A stretch of DNA of 64,000 bases from Talpa occidentalis (GCF_014898055.3 NW_023601212.1:56842329-56906328); one strand, 5' to 3'; positions 1 to 11,590 are shown, counted from the first letter of the stretch. Notes: generated from the letters alone by a model not told the origin. Made by a program: numbers and translations.

Positions 1-1997
1 CCCGTTCATGATAAAAGCCCTTGAAATTCTTGGGATACAAGGAACATACCTCAACATCATAAAGGCCATCTATGACAAGCCAACCACCAGTATCATTCTC
101 AATGGTGAAAAGCTGAAATCAATTCCATTAAGATCTGGAACAAGACAAGGATGTCCACTTTCACAACTGCTTTTCGATATAATACTGAAGTCCTAGCCAG
201 AGCAATAAGACAAGAGAAAGACATACAAGGAATCCAAATAGGAAAAGAAGAAGTCAAACTATCACTATTTGCAGATGATATGATAATATACATAGAGAAC
301 CCCAAAACTCCACAGAAAAACTAATTCAACTCATCAATCAGTTCAGTAAAGTGGCAGGATACAAAATCAACACGCAAAAGTCAGTAGCCTTCCTATACAC
401 AAACAATAAATCTGAAGAAGAAGAAATAAAAAAAAAAATCCCTTTTATTGTCGAAACAAAAAAAATCAAATATTTGGGAATAAATCTAACAAAAGAGGTA
501 AAGGACCTATACAAAGAAAACTATAAAACACTGTTAAAAGAAATAGAAGAAGACACAAAGAAATGGAAAGACATCCCCTGCTCATGGATTGGAAGAATGA
601 ACATTATTAAAATGGCCATCCTTCCAAAAGCAATATACAGATTCAATGCTATTCCAATCAAAATTTCAATGTCATTCTTCAAAGAAATAGAACAATTATT
701 GATGAAATTCATATGGAATCACAAAAAACCCTGATTAGCCAAATCTCTACTGAAAAAAAAAAGAAGGAAATGGAGGCATCACACTCCCAGACTTTAAACT
801 ATACTACAAGGCCATAATCATCAAAACTGCATGGTATTGGAACAAGAACAGACATACAGACCAATGGAATCGAATAGAAAATCCAGAAATAAACCACAGA
901 TTTATGGTCAACTAATATTTGACAAAGGAGCAAAGAATATGCATTGGAGCAAAGAAAGTCTGTTCAATAAATGGTGCTGGGAAAACTGGGTTGCTACATG
1001 CAAAGGAATGAAGCTTGACCACTACCTCACACCACACACAAAAATCAACTCAAAATGGATTAAAGAACTAGACATAAGACCTGAAACCATAAAATACATA
1101 GAAGGAAATATAGGCGAAACACTACGTGATTTGCATATCAAAGACATCTTTACAAACACATCACCCAAAGCAGTGATAGTGAAGGCAAAGATAAACAGCT
1201 GGGACTACATCAAATTAAAGAGCTTCTGCACAGCAAAAGAGACAATAACAAAAACAAAGAGAAACCCCACCAACTGGGAGAACATTTTTGCACCCAACAC
1301 TAATGATAAAGGACTGATCACAAAAATCTGCAAAGAGCTGATGAGACTCAGCAACAACAAAGAAAATAATCCAGTCAAAAAATGGGCAGAAGAGCTAAAA
1401 AGAAACTTCTCTGAAGAGGAAATGCAAGTGGCCAACAGACATATGAAAAAATGTTCAACATCACTTGTAATCAGGGAAATGCAAATCAAAACTACCATGA
1501 GATACCATCTTACACCAGTGAGAATGGCACATATTAAAAAAACTAGCAACAGCAAATGTTGGCGAGGTTGTGGAGAAAAAGGAACTCTTGTGCACTGTTG
1601 GTGGGAGTGCAAGCTGGTCCAACCACTATGGAGAGCTGTGTGGAGATTTCTGGACTTACTAAACATAGAGCTTCCATAGGATCCAGCAATTCCACTCCTA
1701 GATATTTACCCAAAGGACACAGAAACATCTATTCCAAAGAACACCTGCACCCCTATGTTTATAGCAGCACTATTTACAATAGCTAAGCTTTGGAAACAGC
1801 CCAAATGCCCAAAAATAGATGACTGGATCAAGAAGATGTGGTACATATATACCATGGAATATTACTCAGCATTCAAAAAAGATATACACATGCAATTTGC
1901 AGCAACATGGATGGCGCTGGAAGGGATCATGCTCAGCGAAATAAGCCAAAAAGAAAAAGAAAAATACCGGATGGTCTCACTCATAGCAGGAATCTAG
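1..1997 (+). pseudogene. L1 ORF2 (reverse transcriptase to C-terminus), broken
   Basis: Remnant of the ORF2 protein that nicks target DNA and reverse-transcribes L1 and SINE RNA. Seen: the RT segment with the GTRQGCPLS block near 140-170, the catalytic FADD at 268-279, and the C-terminal region ending at 1997. Breaks: the frame shifts near 185 and again near 305, with in-frame stops at 732-734 and 1677-1679. From 351 onward the remaining pieces share one frame. The endonuclease domain would lie before the window start. It cannot make a working ORF2 protein. Confidence 0.93.
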
Positions 1998-2183
1998 AAA
2001 ACTTAAATAAGGGACCAGGAAAATGAATAACTACAAGAAAGTGAAAATCAAAATCAACAAAAAACTATGAACCAGAGACACTTTTTGGGGGTGGGGGGCG
2101 GGAGGGGAGGGATTGGGGTCAGAATGGGGTTTGTAATTGTATGGGGGAATATAAAAACAAAATTTATTATTTAAAAAAAAAAT
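1..2183 (+). mobile_element. LINE-1 element, 3' part, young family
   Basis: A plus-strand L1 whose 5' part lies outside the window. It holds the second half of ORF2, a 3'UTR (1998-2183) with a guanine-rich tract at 2087-2118, and a short A-tail ending about 2183. It is very similar to the copies at 11616-12197 (same strand) and 38090-39006 (opposite strand), so it belongs to a recently active family. Immediately after the tail the sequence becomes minus-strand retroviral reverse transcriptase, so this L1 most likely inserted into that provirus. Confidence 0.95.
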
Positions 2184-3681
2184 CTGAAATTCCAAGCATT
2201 TCACCTTTTGTTGACTATCTGAGCCTTCTGAGACAATACCTTGTTATTACATTTTCTCAAGTGGTTTTAAAAACCAGTATGGTATTCTCCAGACAAGATT
2301 CCTAATGTGAGAACCAATAGTTCATAAATCATCTACATATTATAGGAGGATGTCCAGTTTTAGTTGGGCCTTTGTGAGATTCCCTAGCCAATATTTCCTT
2401 GCAAATAGACAGGGAGTTCTTAAGCCTTTGTGGAAATATTGCACAGTGCTTTCGGAGTCGGGGTGCTGTTATTCAAAAACAAAAAGTAGCTGATTCCAGG
2501 CATGCATTGGGATTCAAAAAATGCATCCTTCAAATCCATTATGGCAAGCCAGCCAAAATCCCCAGGTATGACAGTATGTTGAATGTGTGTGGTATGATTG
2601 GATGTGTATCCTGGACTTTCTCATTACAGGCCATCAAATCCTTAAGAAAACTACATTCATGTGGGATTTCTTAACTGATAAAATTGGAGTGTTATAGGGG
2701 AGGGGCAGGGACAAATGAGAATGTATTGAAGAAACTCGTGTTACTGGCAGAATTCCTCACAAATTCTCTTCCTTTGGACAATATTACATTCTTCTTGGGA
2801 TTGCTCACTCTGCTACTTCTGTTCTTAATAGGGTTTGTGTTTTTGGCATATACCAGAGTTTCATCAGCCTGAACCATTTTACCCTTTTGTAGAATTCTGG
2901 GGTAGCACTTCACCTTTGGGTGGAGCTTCCTGAGTGAGTGCAATGTGGAAATGCAAGAGGCTTGTCCCCTCTTCTTACTACCATCAGATGAGTCCGTGAT
3001 ATCTCTAAATCTAATTATTGGAAGGAGGTAAAAGGCATGCATATATAATTATTTCATCCCATATGCCTGATTTTTAACAAAATTTCTTCCATTGCATAAT
3101 GGCCTGATAGGTCAAAGTTCTATTGAAAGGTCATTTTCCCTCTGACTCTAGTGATAATGCAGGCCAACCTGTGTTATGTAAAAAAAAAAAAAATAAGCTT
3201 CCTAATACTGACTTACAGCTGTAACTTGTTCCAGTTAGTCAGAATTTGTCCAAGCAGATTCTCAACCAGAGGACAAATATTAACACCTCTTAGATCAAAA
3301 CAAAGTTGTACAAAGTGCTCACATACACTCCTGAGAAGGCCCCTCAAAGATAAGCCCTAAAGCAGAAGTTGAAAGTGAGCACCCCCCCCTCCATGCAGGT
3401 CCACAGGACTGCCCATCAGATTAAAATCAGCTTCCATACACCAGTCCTTATTACATCATCTTAACCAAAACTGAAAGGAAGAGAAGTAGAAGGTGCAGAA
3501 CTTCCTAAATTAAGATCAAACCCATGCCTGAATCAAAACACAAACACAGAGAACTCTAAATCCTAAACTCCTAAATTAGGAACAGAAAAATCCTGTCACA
3601 TGTCCAGCAATTGAATTGTAGTATACTTACAGTGCCAACACAATGACAAGACCTTTGAGCTAGCCAACCACAGGTGTCTGA
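2184..3681 (-). pseudogene. Endogenous retrovirus internal region with pol (RT) remnant
   Basis: Read on the minus strand, about 2184-2690 gives a degraded retroviral reverse transcriptase: the TPIL...K entry block near 2660-2690, DLKDAFF at 2516-2536, an LPQGF-like block near 2420-2440, and YVDDL at 2325-2339. The wording resembles class I (gamma-like) RT. Frameshifts and stops break every block. Only about 1 kb separates RT from the primer binding site, so gag and most of the protease region are deleted or unrecognisable. The 3' part of pol, env and the 3' LTR would lie left of the inserted L1, outside the window. 3040-3680 is presumed leader/gag remnant by position only. Confidence 0.72.
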
Positions 3682-3698
3682 CCCCATGTTGGGTGCCA
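3682..3698 (-). other. Retroviral primer binding site, tRNA-Lys-like
   Basis: On the minus strand this reads TGGCACCCAACATGGGG. That is the Lys-tRNA primer binding site pattern with two G-to-A changes, each explained by CpG decay. It lies 8 bases inside the end of the LTR at 3707-4184, where a primer site belongs. This fixes the provirus orientation (minus) and makes the LTR its 5' LTR. Confidence 0.75.
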
Positions 3699-3706
3699 AA
3701 CTAAAA

Positions 3707-4184
3707 TGGGACAAACCCAGGGGACCCAGTTTTGGTGCTTCTTTGCTTGTGCATTTACAACTACAGGACAAGATTCAAATGCAGACACAGTGTGATAAAC
3801 AAGATTTATTTATGTAGTGATAAAAGGGGGAGGTGAGAGAATAAGAGAGACAGAGAGATACTGTTGACTGGCATTTGGTCAGATGCTGTCAGATGCTTCA
3901 CTATATTTGTGAAGCAGATACTAAGGTTCAAGCTGAAATTGCACATGGCAAGCTGGAGGCTTCTCCATAGACACTGCTCCTCCCCCACAGTTTTGATTAC
4001 TCAGGCACCTATTGGTTTTACTGCTAAATCCCCAGCAGTTTAACTGCCAAAACACCAGCTCCACCCCTGTTTTCCACTGACCTCTCCTCAGGAAATTGTT
4101 GATAGTAGCTCCATCTCTACCATTGAGTTGGCTTAGTGCCACCCCCTGGCTCAGGCTCTGCTCCTCACCGTTTCTTTCTTTACA
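3707..4184 (-). repeat. Endogenous retrovirus 5' LTR
   Basis: A 478 bp minus-strand LTR bounded by TG...CA: it starts TGTAAAGAAAG at 4184 and ends GTTTGTCCCA at 3707. A polyadenylation signal AATAAA (minus strand) is at 3805-3810, about 100 bases before the LTR end, as expected for the R/U5 junction. A pyrimidine-rich stretch precedes it. No clear TATA box was found. The adjacent primer binding site supports the call. The family is not identified. Confidence 0.7.
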
Positions 4185-4311
4185 ATACGAGGCTTATTAA
4201 GTACCAGGTACTGTTCTACATGCTCCCTGCTGTGTTGTGTTAAATCATTAGTCTCCAGTGCTATATTCCATGGCCAGTCTCCAGTGCTATATTTCAGTTC
4301 ATCTGGAAAAA
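4185..4311. other. Short spacer with a 26-bp-period duplication
   Basis: Flank of the LTR. Bases 4190-4225 resemble a MIR/L2 3' terminus (the sequence describing constant-length cells of the 'accaggtactgttcta' kind), too short to be sure. The 18-mer starting agtctccagtgc occurs at 4250-4267 and again at 4276-4293. No gene seen. Confidence 0.4.
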
Positions 4312-5292
4312 TGGTGTTGTTTTAGTGATTCTATAATTTTATGGTTTCTGATCTTACATACAAGACTATTATCCATTTTGAGTTGATTTTTGTGTGTGGT
4401 ATGAGATAGTAGTCTAGTTTCATTCTTTTGTACATGGCAGTCCAGTTTTCCCAGCCCCATTTATTGAAGAAACTTTCCTTGTTCCAGTGTACTTTGCTCA
4501 TTTGTTGTAGAGCAAAGAGTGCTCTATAAAATCATTAGTGTGGTTTTATTTCTGGGGTTTCAGTTTGATTCCATTGGTCTGTGTGTCTGTTTTTGTTTCA
4601 GTACCATGCTGTTTTTATTATTATGGCTTTGTAGTGCAGTTTGAAGTCCTGGAGTGTAATATTTCCATTCTTGCCCTTTTTAGTCAGGAGGATTTTAGCT
4701 ATTTGTGTGTTTTTGTGATTCTATATGAATGTCAGCAATAATTGTTCCATTTCTTTAAAAAATGTCTTTGAGATTTTTATTAGAATTGCATTGAATCTAT
4801 AAATTGCTTTGGGTAGAATGGCCATTTTGATAATGTTGATTTTTCCATTTGAACAGTGAATATCTTTCCATTTATTTGTACCTTCTTTTATTTTTTTTGA
4901 CAATATTTTATAATTTTAGTTTTATAGATCTTTCACCTCCTTTGGTAGGTTTATTCCCAGGTATTTATTTATTTTTTTTGGTACAATTGTAAATGGGATG
5001 GTTTTCTTAATTTCTTCCTCTTCAGACTGATTGTTTGCATATAGGAAGGCTTCTGATTTTTGTGTATTGATTTTGTAACCTGCTACTTTATTAAGCTGGT
5101 TTATTGTTTTAGTTTTTCTGTAGATATTTTAGGGCTCCCTATGTATAATGTTGTATCATCTGCAAACAGTTATAGTTTTGATGCTTCTTTTTCAAATTGG
5201 ATTTCTTGTATTTTTTTTCTCGCCTAATTGCTCTAGTTAGGACTTCCAGTATTATATTGATAAGCAGTGGTGAGAGTGGACATCCTTCTTTT
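4312..5292 (-). mobile_element. L1 fragment, ORF2 middle to RT region
   Basis: Minus-strand L1 ORF2, more diverged than the young copies. It shows the usual order for a reversed L1: the stretch near 4380-4500, the RT thumb/C-terminal part at 4720-4910, and the region around the catalytic site near 5150-5290. All frames are interrupted. It ends abruptly at about 5292, where sequence from much nearer the L1 3' end begins, so a second fragment is joined here. Confidence 0.88.
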
Positions 5293-6080
5293 GAGTATTT
5301 CCTTTTCTAAGGTTGAATAGTATTCCATTGTTTGTATGTAATATATTTGCTTTATCCATTTTTCTTTTCTTTTTTATTTAAGATTTATTTATTTATACAA
5401 GAACTGAGGTATAGGCCAGACATGCGGGAGGGTGAGAGGATTCACCAGACAGCAGGGAACAGAACAGGCAGACTGATGAAATACACTGCTGAGGGGAGCA
5501 ACGGGCGAGACAGGAGAGGTCTGCCATGCCATGTGGGATTCTCGCTGGCCGGCTGGGATCGAACCCTCGCTGCACAGTCTGTGGACAGCTTCACAGTACA
5601 GTGCTCAACTGCCTGCACCACCAGGGAGGCCGATCCATTTTTCTTTCAGTGGCCATTTATGTTGTTTCCACATCTTGGCAATTGTGAATAATGTTGCAGT
5701 GAACATAGGAACACCAATACCATTTTGAGTTTCTCTTTCAGTTCTTCCAGAGAATACCTAGAAGTAGGATTGTTGGATCACTTATTAGTTCTATTCTTAG
5801 TCTTTTGAGGAAACTCCATACTGTTTTTCATAGTGCCTGTACCATACTGCATTGCCACCAAGGGTGTACAAGGGTTCTCATTTCTCCACACCCTCCTAAA
5901 TATTTGTTGTCTTGTGTTTGATAATAGCATTCCTGAAAGGTATAAGGTGATAATCTCATTATGATTTTGATTTATATTTCCCTGGTGATTAGTGACAGTG
6001 AACATTTTTTCATATACCTGTTGGCTTTTCATATATCTTCTTTATAGAAATGTCCATTCCAAGTCTTTGGCAATATTAAG
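5293..6080 (-). mobile_element. L1 fragment, ORF2 C-terminal region, split by a SINE
   Basis: Minus-strand L1 C-terminal ORF2 sequence at 5293-5353, continuing at 5647-6080 after a SINE insertion. Recognisable parts are the gaatagtattccattg block near 5316 and the block near 5770-6000 found in all L1 3' halves here. It is older than the young L1s and its frames are broken. Confidence 0.87.
5368..5632 (-). mobile_element. tRNA-derived SINE, older subtype
   Basis: Minus-strand copy of the SINE that recurs through the window. It has the tRNA-like head near 5600-5632, a B-box-like gatcgaacc (reverse) near 5558, a body with the ggagaggtctgc block, and an A/T-rich tail. A 14 bp target-site duplication, atccatttttcttt, lies at 5354-5367 and 5633-5646. 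It interrupts an L1. Confidence 0.93.
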
Positions 6081-7060
6081 ATGGACATTGTGTCCTATCC
6101 ACTATATTAAGAAGGGCATTGCACCACATTTGAAGTATTTGACTAATTCAGGGACTGCATTTTAGCTGAGTTACAAAGTGGCCTAGAGGAAGGTATTCAG
6201 GATGCTTGTGGGGTCTGAAAACTATATACATGGAGAATGAATGAATGACATGTTTAAGTATTTAATGTGACCGAAAGAGAGATTAAGGAGAAGCTTGATG
6301 GTTGCTTCAAACATGAAAGACCATTATTTTCAAGAAGGAAATATTTTTTCCTCAAAAAATTTTGGTTCCAAAAATAACAACATCAAAGAGTGCTTCAACC
6401 ACAGAATTCCTAAAATGAAAAAGATATCTTATGAAACAGTGAGGCCCCTGTTATCAGATTTATTCCAGCCAGTTTGTAAGCATTGTGGGGATGCAGTGGT
6501 TGGAAGTTTTGACAAGTTGGCCTCTACAGACCCCTTACAGTACAAAAATAGATGAGTCTAAGGGGTCCTCAGTTCAAAGTGTAAGCCATTAAATCTTTAC
6601 ACTCCATTTAATGTTACAAATACTATTTTAGATTATATTCTTTATCCAAGGTCATTTACCATAACCCTTCATATAAATCAATAGATGATATGATTTTAGC
6701 TATTCCCAGCTGATCTAACAATGTATCAATTCTAAACATAGAATACATATTAGATTTGGTTCACAGATCAAAGAATTTTAGAACTATAAGCTGTGACGTC
6801 CTTAGAGATTACTTTTATTGTAATATACTTTTATTGTAGACATGAAAAAATTGAAGCTAAGAGACACTGTCTGTTCTGGCCTCTTCTGCCTCCTTACTGA
6901 GGCAGACTTACCATGTTCATTTCTGAATCAATACAAATAACGGTAGCACACTAATTCATATTCTTTGGCTCAAATTTAGTGACACCTAAAATTTGTTTAG
7001 TAATATTAACTATAATTTATTAAGCACTGGAGATTTTTCTATATCAAAAGGTAATGAGTT
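6081..7060. other. No gene; unassigned sequence
   Basis: A/T-rich, apparently non-repetitive or too old to recognise. An open frame at 6295-6555 (plus, 86 codons) has no recognisable domain, and no splice or promoter context supports it. Confidence 0.5.
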
Positions 7061-7064
7061 TTCT

Positions 7065-7450
7065 TCATTCTTTTATGGATGCATAGTATATTCTTTTTGA
7101 ATGTGTATAACTTACCTCTTTTTTAAGATCATGGAACATAAGATGATAGCCAATCTTTTTTTACTAAAAACCACATTCAGTAAACAACTTTGTGCATGAA
7201 TAATTTTGCATATGCATTTTAGGATAAATTACTAAAAGGCATTCTTGTATCAAAAGGTGTAGATAATGTTTTATTTTATCCATGTTGACTATGCTATATG
7301 TACATATATTATAAAATTCAAAAGAAACAAGGAGTAAATGGTGAAAGAGAACACTCCCTCATGTTCCTTTCACCAAGTTCCGCTTTAAAAGTCAATCAGA
7401 CTTACCTTTCCAGTTCCAGAGATATTCTATGCATGTACAAGTATATGTAG
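7065..7450 (-). mobile_element. Ancient L1M-like fragment
   Basis: Strongly diverged. The stretch at 7070-7270 keeps the order of the L1 C-terminal region in reverse (a start near tatggatgcatagtat, then ggataaattactaaaaggca). 7290-7450 resembles an old L1 3' region with the agagatattctatgcatgta block. Family and limits are uncertain. Confidence 0.45.
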
Positions 7451-7999
7451 GACGAATTCTCTTATAGTCCAGATTGTGTTTTCGTCTGTGAGTATCAGAA
7501 GTTTGTTGACTTAAAAGGAATCAGTAGGCTTAGTAAGTCTACTCATTTTAGGAATGTATTCTTTGTTACCTGTTTTCAGATTCAACCTTACACTAGCAAC
7601 CTTTGGGACATCATCTATACATTGATTGTGATTGTGCTCTTCTGTATATTAAGAGGGAAGGTTGCCTGATACTGAATTTTCCTTGTAAAAGGAAACGTGA
7701 TCCAATGTGATCTATTTCAAATGTGGTCCAATTCAGCTTGTTTGCCATCTTCTGTCTCCCATTCAATTTCATCTTGGGGATACCTTTTATCTCTTTTTTT
7801 GCATTGAGCCTATTTGATGTTATGTATCTCACTTTCTTGCTTTACTTCCTAGTTTCATGGGGCACATTCTTTGGTAGCTTTCTGGGAAAAGGGTATGTTG
7901 CAGGAAAAAGTTTCACAGTATCCACGTCTGAAAATATACTTTTTCTCTCATTGGTATTTTGTTAGTATAGGAATCAAACTTAAAAGCATTTTCCTTCAG

Positions 8000-8775
8000 T
8001 TTTTGAAGGCATTGCTCAATCACATGCTAGTTTCTCATATTGGTGTAGAAATATCTGATGTGATTGTGTTTCTTGATTCTATCTAGTTCACCTTAGGTCA
8101 CTGTTTTTTTCTCTTTGAAAGTTTTAAAAACTATTTTCTGTCTTAGTGTCGTGAATTTTTACAGTAATATGACTTAGACTAGGCTTATTGTCATCCATTG
8201 CACTGTTACTTTCAATCTAGAAAACCGTATCTTTCATTTCCTTTACATATCCTTAAATTAGTTCATTGATAATATCCTCTTTTATTATTTTTTTTGTCTT
8301 TTTTGGATGCTGGAGATATTGAACTGATTCTCTAATTTGATTATATATTTTTGTACTGTGATAAACTTACTGTCTTTTTACTTTATTTTATGGTAAAATT
8401 TCTTAAATATATTTAACAATCCCCTTTCTTGATTTTTTTTTTATTTTCTGTTTTCAGACACTCAATTTTGTTCTTATGTATGATCCTTTTATTCTAGCAT
8501 TTTGTTATTGTTTCCTCAAAACCTTTTCACTCCTTACATCTCTAGGGATATTAATAATTTATGCTTTATACAAATTGCTCCTTGTCCTCCATCTGCTCAA
8601 CTTTATTTACCTTCCAGGTTAGAAATTTTTGTTTTGTATATCTGGTAAACCTTTGCTGTGGTTAATGATTGAAAGCTAGAACCTAAAAGCTTATTTGGAC
8701 TCTGAGCATTTGGTTAGAGTTATCAAGTAGCATGGAGAAACTATGTTAGCTGTGCTGGGGAAATCCTTGGTTAGT
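8000..8775. repeat. Ancient interspersed repeat, family uncertain
   Basis: Diverged copy of a common mammalian repeat. The run from 'tgatgtgattgtgtttcttgat' territory near 8057 through the tctggtaaacctttgctgtgg block near 8640 follows an order I recall from old L1-associated 5' sequence, but I cannot name the family with certainty. 7451-8000 before it shows nothing I can assign. Confidence 0.4.
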
Positions 8776-8779
8776 AAGT

Positions 8780-9325
8780 ATTCTGTATTTCCACTGTAAT
8801 TTCATGATTTCAATCATCATGAAATTGTTGATACTTGTTTTTTGATCTAACATGTCTCTTCTTGAGAATGTTCCACGTGTACTTGAGAAGACTGTATATT
8901 CATTTTGGGATGAGGGGTTGAAATGGCTTTTAAGCCATTCTGATCTAATTCATCATTTGTGTCTGTTGTTTTCATGTTGATTTTTCATCTGGTTGACCTG
9001 TACATTGGTGTTAATGGGATGTTGAAGTCCCTACAACTGTTGTGTTGCTAACAGTCAATGGCTCTTTTTTTGGTGTGTTAATTGTTGTTTATATATTTTG
9101 ATCAGCCTTCATTTGGCACACGTATATTGAAGAGTGTTATATCTTCTTGATGAATTCATCTCTTAATCATTATATAATGCCCATCCCTATTTATTACTCT
9201 TTTTTAAGCTGAAAGTCTGTTTTATCTGATGCAAGTATGCCTGTCTCTGTATTTAGTATTTCTTGTTTTTGGAGCTTAGATGAGTCTCCTGGAGATAATT
9301 AAAAGTTGGGTTTGTGTTCTAATCC
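8780..9325 (-). mobile_element. Ancient L1 fragment, ORF2 N-terminal (endonuclease) region
   Basis: Reversed L1 ORF2 sequence from the endonuclease part: the blocks cattggtgttaatgggatg (near 9005), atatcttcttgatgaattc (9140) and agtctgttttatctgatgcaag (9215) occur in the usual order. Heavily diverged, no open frame. Confidence 0.7.
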
Positions 9326-9329
9326 AATG

Positions 9330-9892
9330 TCTCTTTTGTCATACAGAAGCTTTTTGGTATGATGGAGTCTCAGCTGTTTTCCTTTTCCTACACTTTCTTT
9401 GTTTTGGGGGATGAGTCTTTAAAGATGTTACTAAGATGTATGTCATGTAATGTAAATTTACATATATTTTCTACTATATATTTTATAGTTTCAGGTCTTA
9501 TGTTCAGTTCTTTTATCCATTTTGAGTTGATTTTTGTGCATGGTATAAAGTAGTAGTCTAGTCTCATTCTTTTGCATGTGGGGTCCAGTTTTCACAGCAC
9601 CATTTATTGAGCAAACTGTCCTTGTTTCATTGCATATTCTTTGCTCTTTGTCAAAGATTAGTTGTCCATATATGTCTGTATATGTGTGGCTTTATTTCTA
9701 TTCAATTCCATTGGTCAGTGTGTCTGTTTTTGTTCCAGTACCATACTGTTTTAATTATTATGGCTTTGTAATATAGTTTGAAGTCTGGGCGTGTGATAGG
9801 CTTCATTCTCCTCATTTTTATTTATGAGAGCTTTGGCTATTTGAGGTTTTTTTGTGGCTCCATATGAATTTCATCAATCATTGCCTTATCTT
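9330..9892 (-). mobile_element. L1 fragment, middle of ORF2
   Basis: Minus-strand L1 mid-ORF2, equivalent to 4312-4730 and 10680-11220 in this window. It stops at the TA repeat where the next L1 begins, so it is probably part of the element into which the 9917-15790 L1 inserted. Confidence 0.85.
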
Positions 9893-9893
9893 T

Positions 9894-9916
9894 ATATATA
9901 TATATATATATATATA
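9894..9916. repeat. (TA)n microsatellite
   Basis: About eleven TA units at the junction between an older L1 and the 3' end of the next minus-strand L1. It probably grew from the A-tail or target sequence. Confidence 0.9.
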
Positions 9917-11274
9917 ATTTTATTTTTGTTTTATATATTTTTTAGATCATTTTTCATTTTTGTACAATGTATGCATTTTCATCTTGGTTATATTCCCCAT
10001 ACAAGTCCCATCCTCCTTATTTTGAACCTAATCCCTTCTCTCCTCCCCCCACCCCCATAGTGTGTCTCTGGTTTATAGTTTCTTGTTGATTTTTTCTTTA
10101 TTATAATTAGTCTATTTCCTGATACATTATTTAGGTTTTCTAAATTCCAGCTATGAGTGAGACCATCCAGTATTTTTCTTTTTCTTTCTGGCTTATTTTG
10201 CTGAGCATGATCCCTTCCAGCTCCATCCATGTTGCTGCAAATTGCATTGGTTTATCTTTGGTTGCTGAGTAATATTCCATTGTGTATATAAACCACATCT
10301 TCTTGATCCAGTCAACCATTTTTGGGCATTTGGGTTGTTTCCATACCTTAGCTAATATAAATAGTGTTGCTATAAACATAGGGATGCAGGTGCCCTTTTG
10401 GATTAATGTTTCTGTTTCCTTTGGGTAAATATCTAGGAGTGGAATTGCTGGATCATATGGAAGCTCTATCTTTAGATTTCTTCTTTGGAGAAATTTTTGC
10501 ATTTCCTCTTTGGAGAAATTTCTTTTTAGCTCTTCTGCCCATTTTTTGACTGGATTATTTTCTTTATTTTTGTTGAGTCTCATCAGCTCTTTGTAGATTT
10601 TTGTGATCAGTCCCTTATCATTAGTGTTGTGTGCAAAAATTTTCTCCCAATTTGTGGGGTTTCTCTTCATTTTGGTTATTATCTCTTTTGCTGTACAGAA
10701 GCTCTTTAATTTGATACAGTCCCAGCTGTTTATCTTTGCCTTCATTATCACTTCTTTGGGTGATATGTTTGTGCAGATGTCTTTGAGGTGCATGTCATGT
10801 AGTGTTTCACCTATATTTCTTTCTATATATTTTATAGTTTCAGGTGTTGTGTCTAGTTCTTTAATCCATTTTGAATTGGTTTTTGTGCATGGTGTGAGGT
10901 AGTAGTCAAGCTTCTTTCTTTTGCATGTAGCGACCCAGTTTTCCCAGCACCATTTATTGAACAAACATTATTTGCTCCAATGCATATTCTTTGCTCCTTC
11001 GTCAAAGGATAGTTGACCGTAAATCTGTGGGATTATTTATGGATTTTCTATTTGGTTCCATTGGTCCATGTGTCTGTTCTTGTTCCAGTACCATGCAGTT
11101 TTGATTATTATGGCTTTGTAGTATAGTTTGAAGTCTGGGAGTGTGATGCCTCCATTCCCTTCTTCTTCTTCTTTTTTTTTTTAAGACAGCTTTGACCCTT
11201 TGGGGTTTTGGTGGCTCCATATGAATTTCATCAATATTTGTTATATTTCTTTGAAGAATGTCATTGAAATTTTT

Positions 11275-11590
11275 TTTTTTTTTTTTTTTTATAGAGGCAT
11301 GTTTTATTTATTTATTTATTTGTTTGTTCATTTGTTTTGTTTATACATGCACTGGGTACAGTCAGAAGCGCGGGAGGGTGAGAGAATTCACCAGAGCTAG
11401 AGCGGGGAGCAGACAGGCAGAAGGACCGAAGTACACTGCTGAGGGGAGCAGCGGGTGGCAGGAGAGGTCTGCGCACCATGTGGGACCCTCCTCCGGTGGC
11501 CGGGGAGCAGCCGGGAATCGAACCGGCGCCGCAGAGGCTGCGGGCAGCTTCGCAACCCAGCGCTCTACCGCTGCGCCACCGGGGAGGCCC
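11275..11590 (-). mobile_element. tRNA-derived SINE, younger subtype, long tail
   Basis: Well preserved minus-strand copy, about 316 bp including tail. Head near 11560-11590; B-box near 11517-11527 (gaatcgaaccgg on plus). The tail carries a TTTATT run and a poly-T of over 20 bases. The 16 bp duplication tgtcattgaaattttt flanks it at 11259-11274 and 11591-11606. Its tail shares an extra gaggcatg block with the copy at 47440-47751, marking a sub-lineage. Confidence 0.95.

Noticed and set aside
1205..1666. Minus-strand open frame of 153 codons
   Set aside because: Antisense shadow of L1 ORF2; the same antisense frame recurs at 38634-39068.
831..1679. Long plus-strand open frame of 282 codons
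   Set aside because: It is the C-terminal ORF2 of a LINE-1 with a premature stop, not a host gene.
2684..2872. Plus-strand frame with a hydrophobic, membrane-like stretch
   Set aside because: It lies antisense to the retroviral pol remnant; hydrophobicity comes from T-rich DNA.
3180..3193. A-run as evidence of a processed pseudogene
   Set aside because: Sequence upstream lies in the degraded retroviral region and shows no host coding frame.
6295..6555. 86-codon frame containing a CxxC pair
   Set aside because: A single CxxC is not a zinc finger, and no further ligands or context are present.
10140..10964. 274-codon minus-strand frame
   Set aside because: L1 ORF2 C-terminal remnant carrying an internal deletion; not a separate gene.
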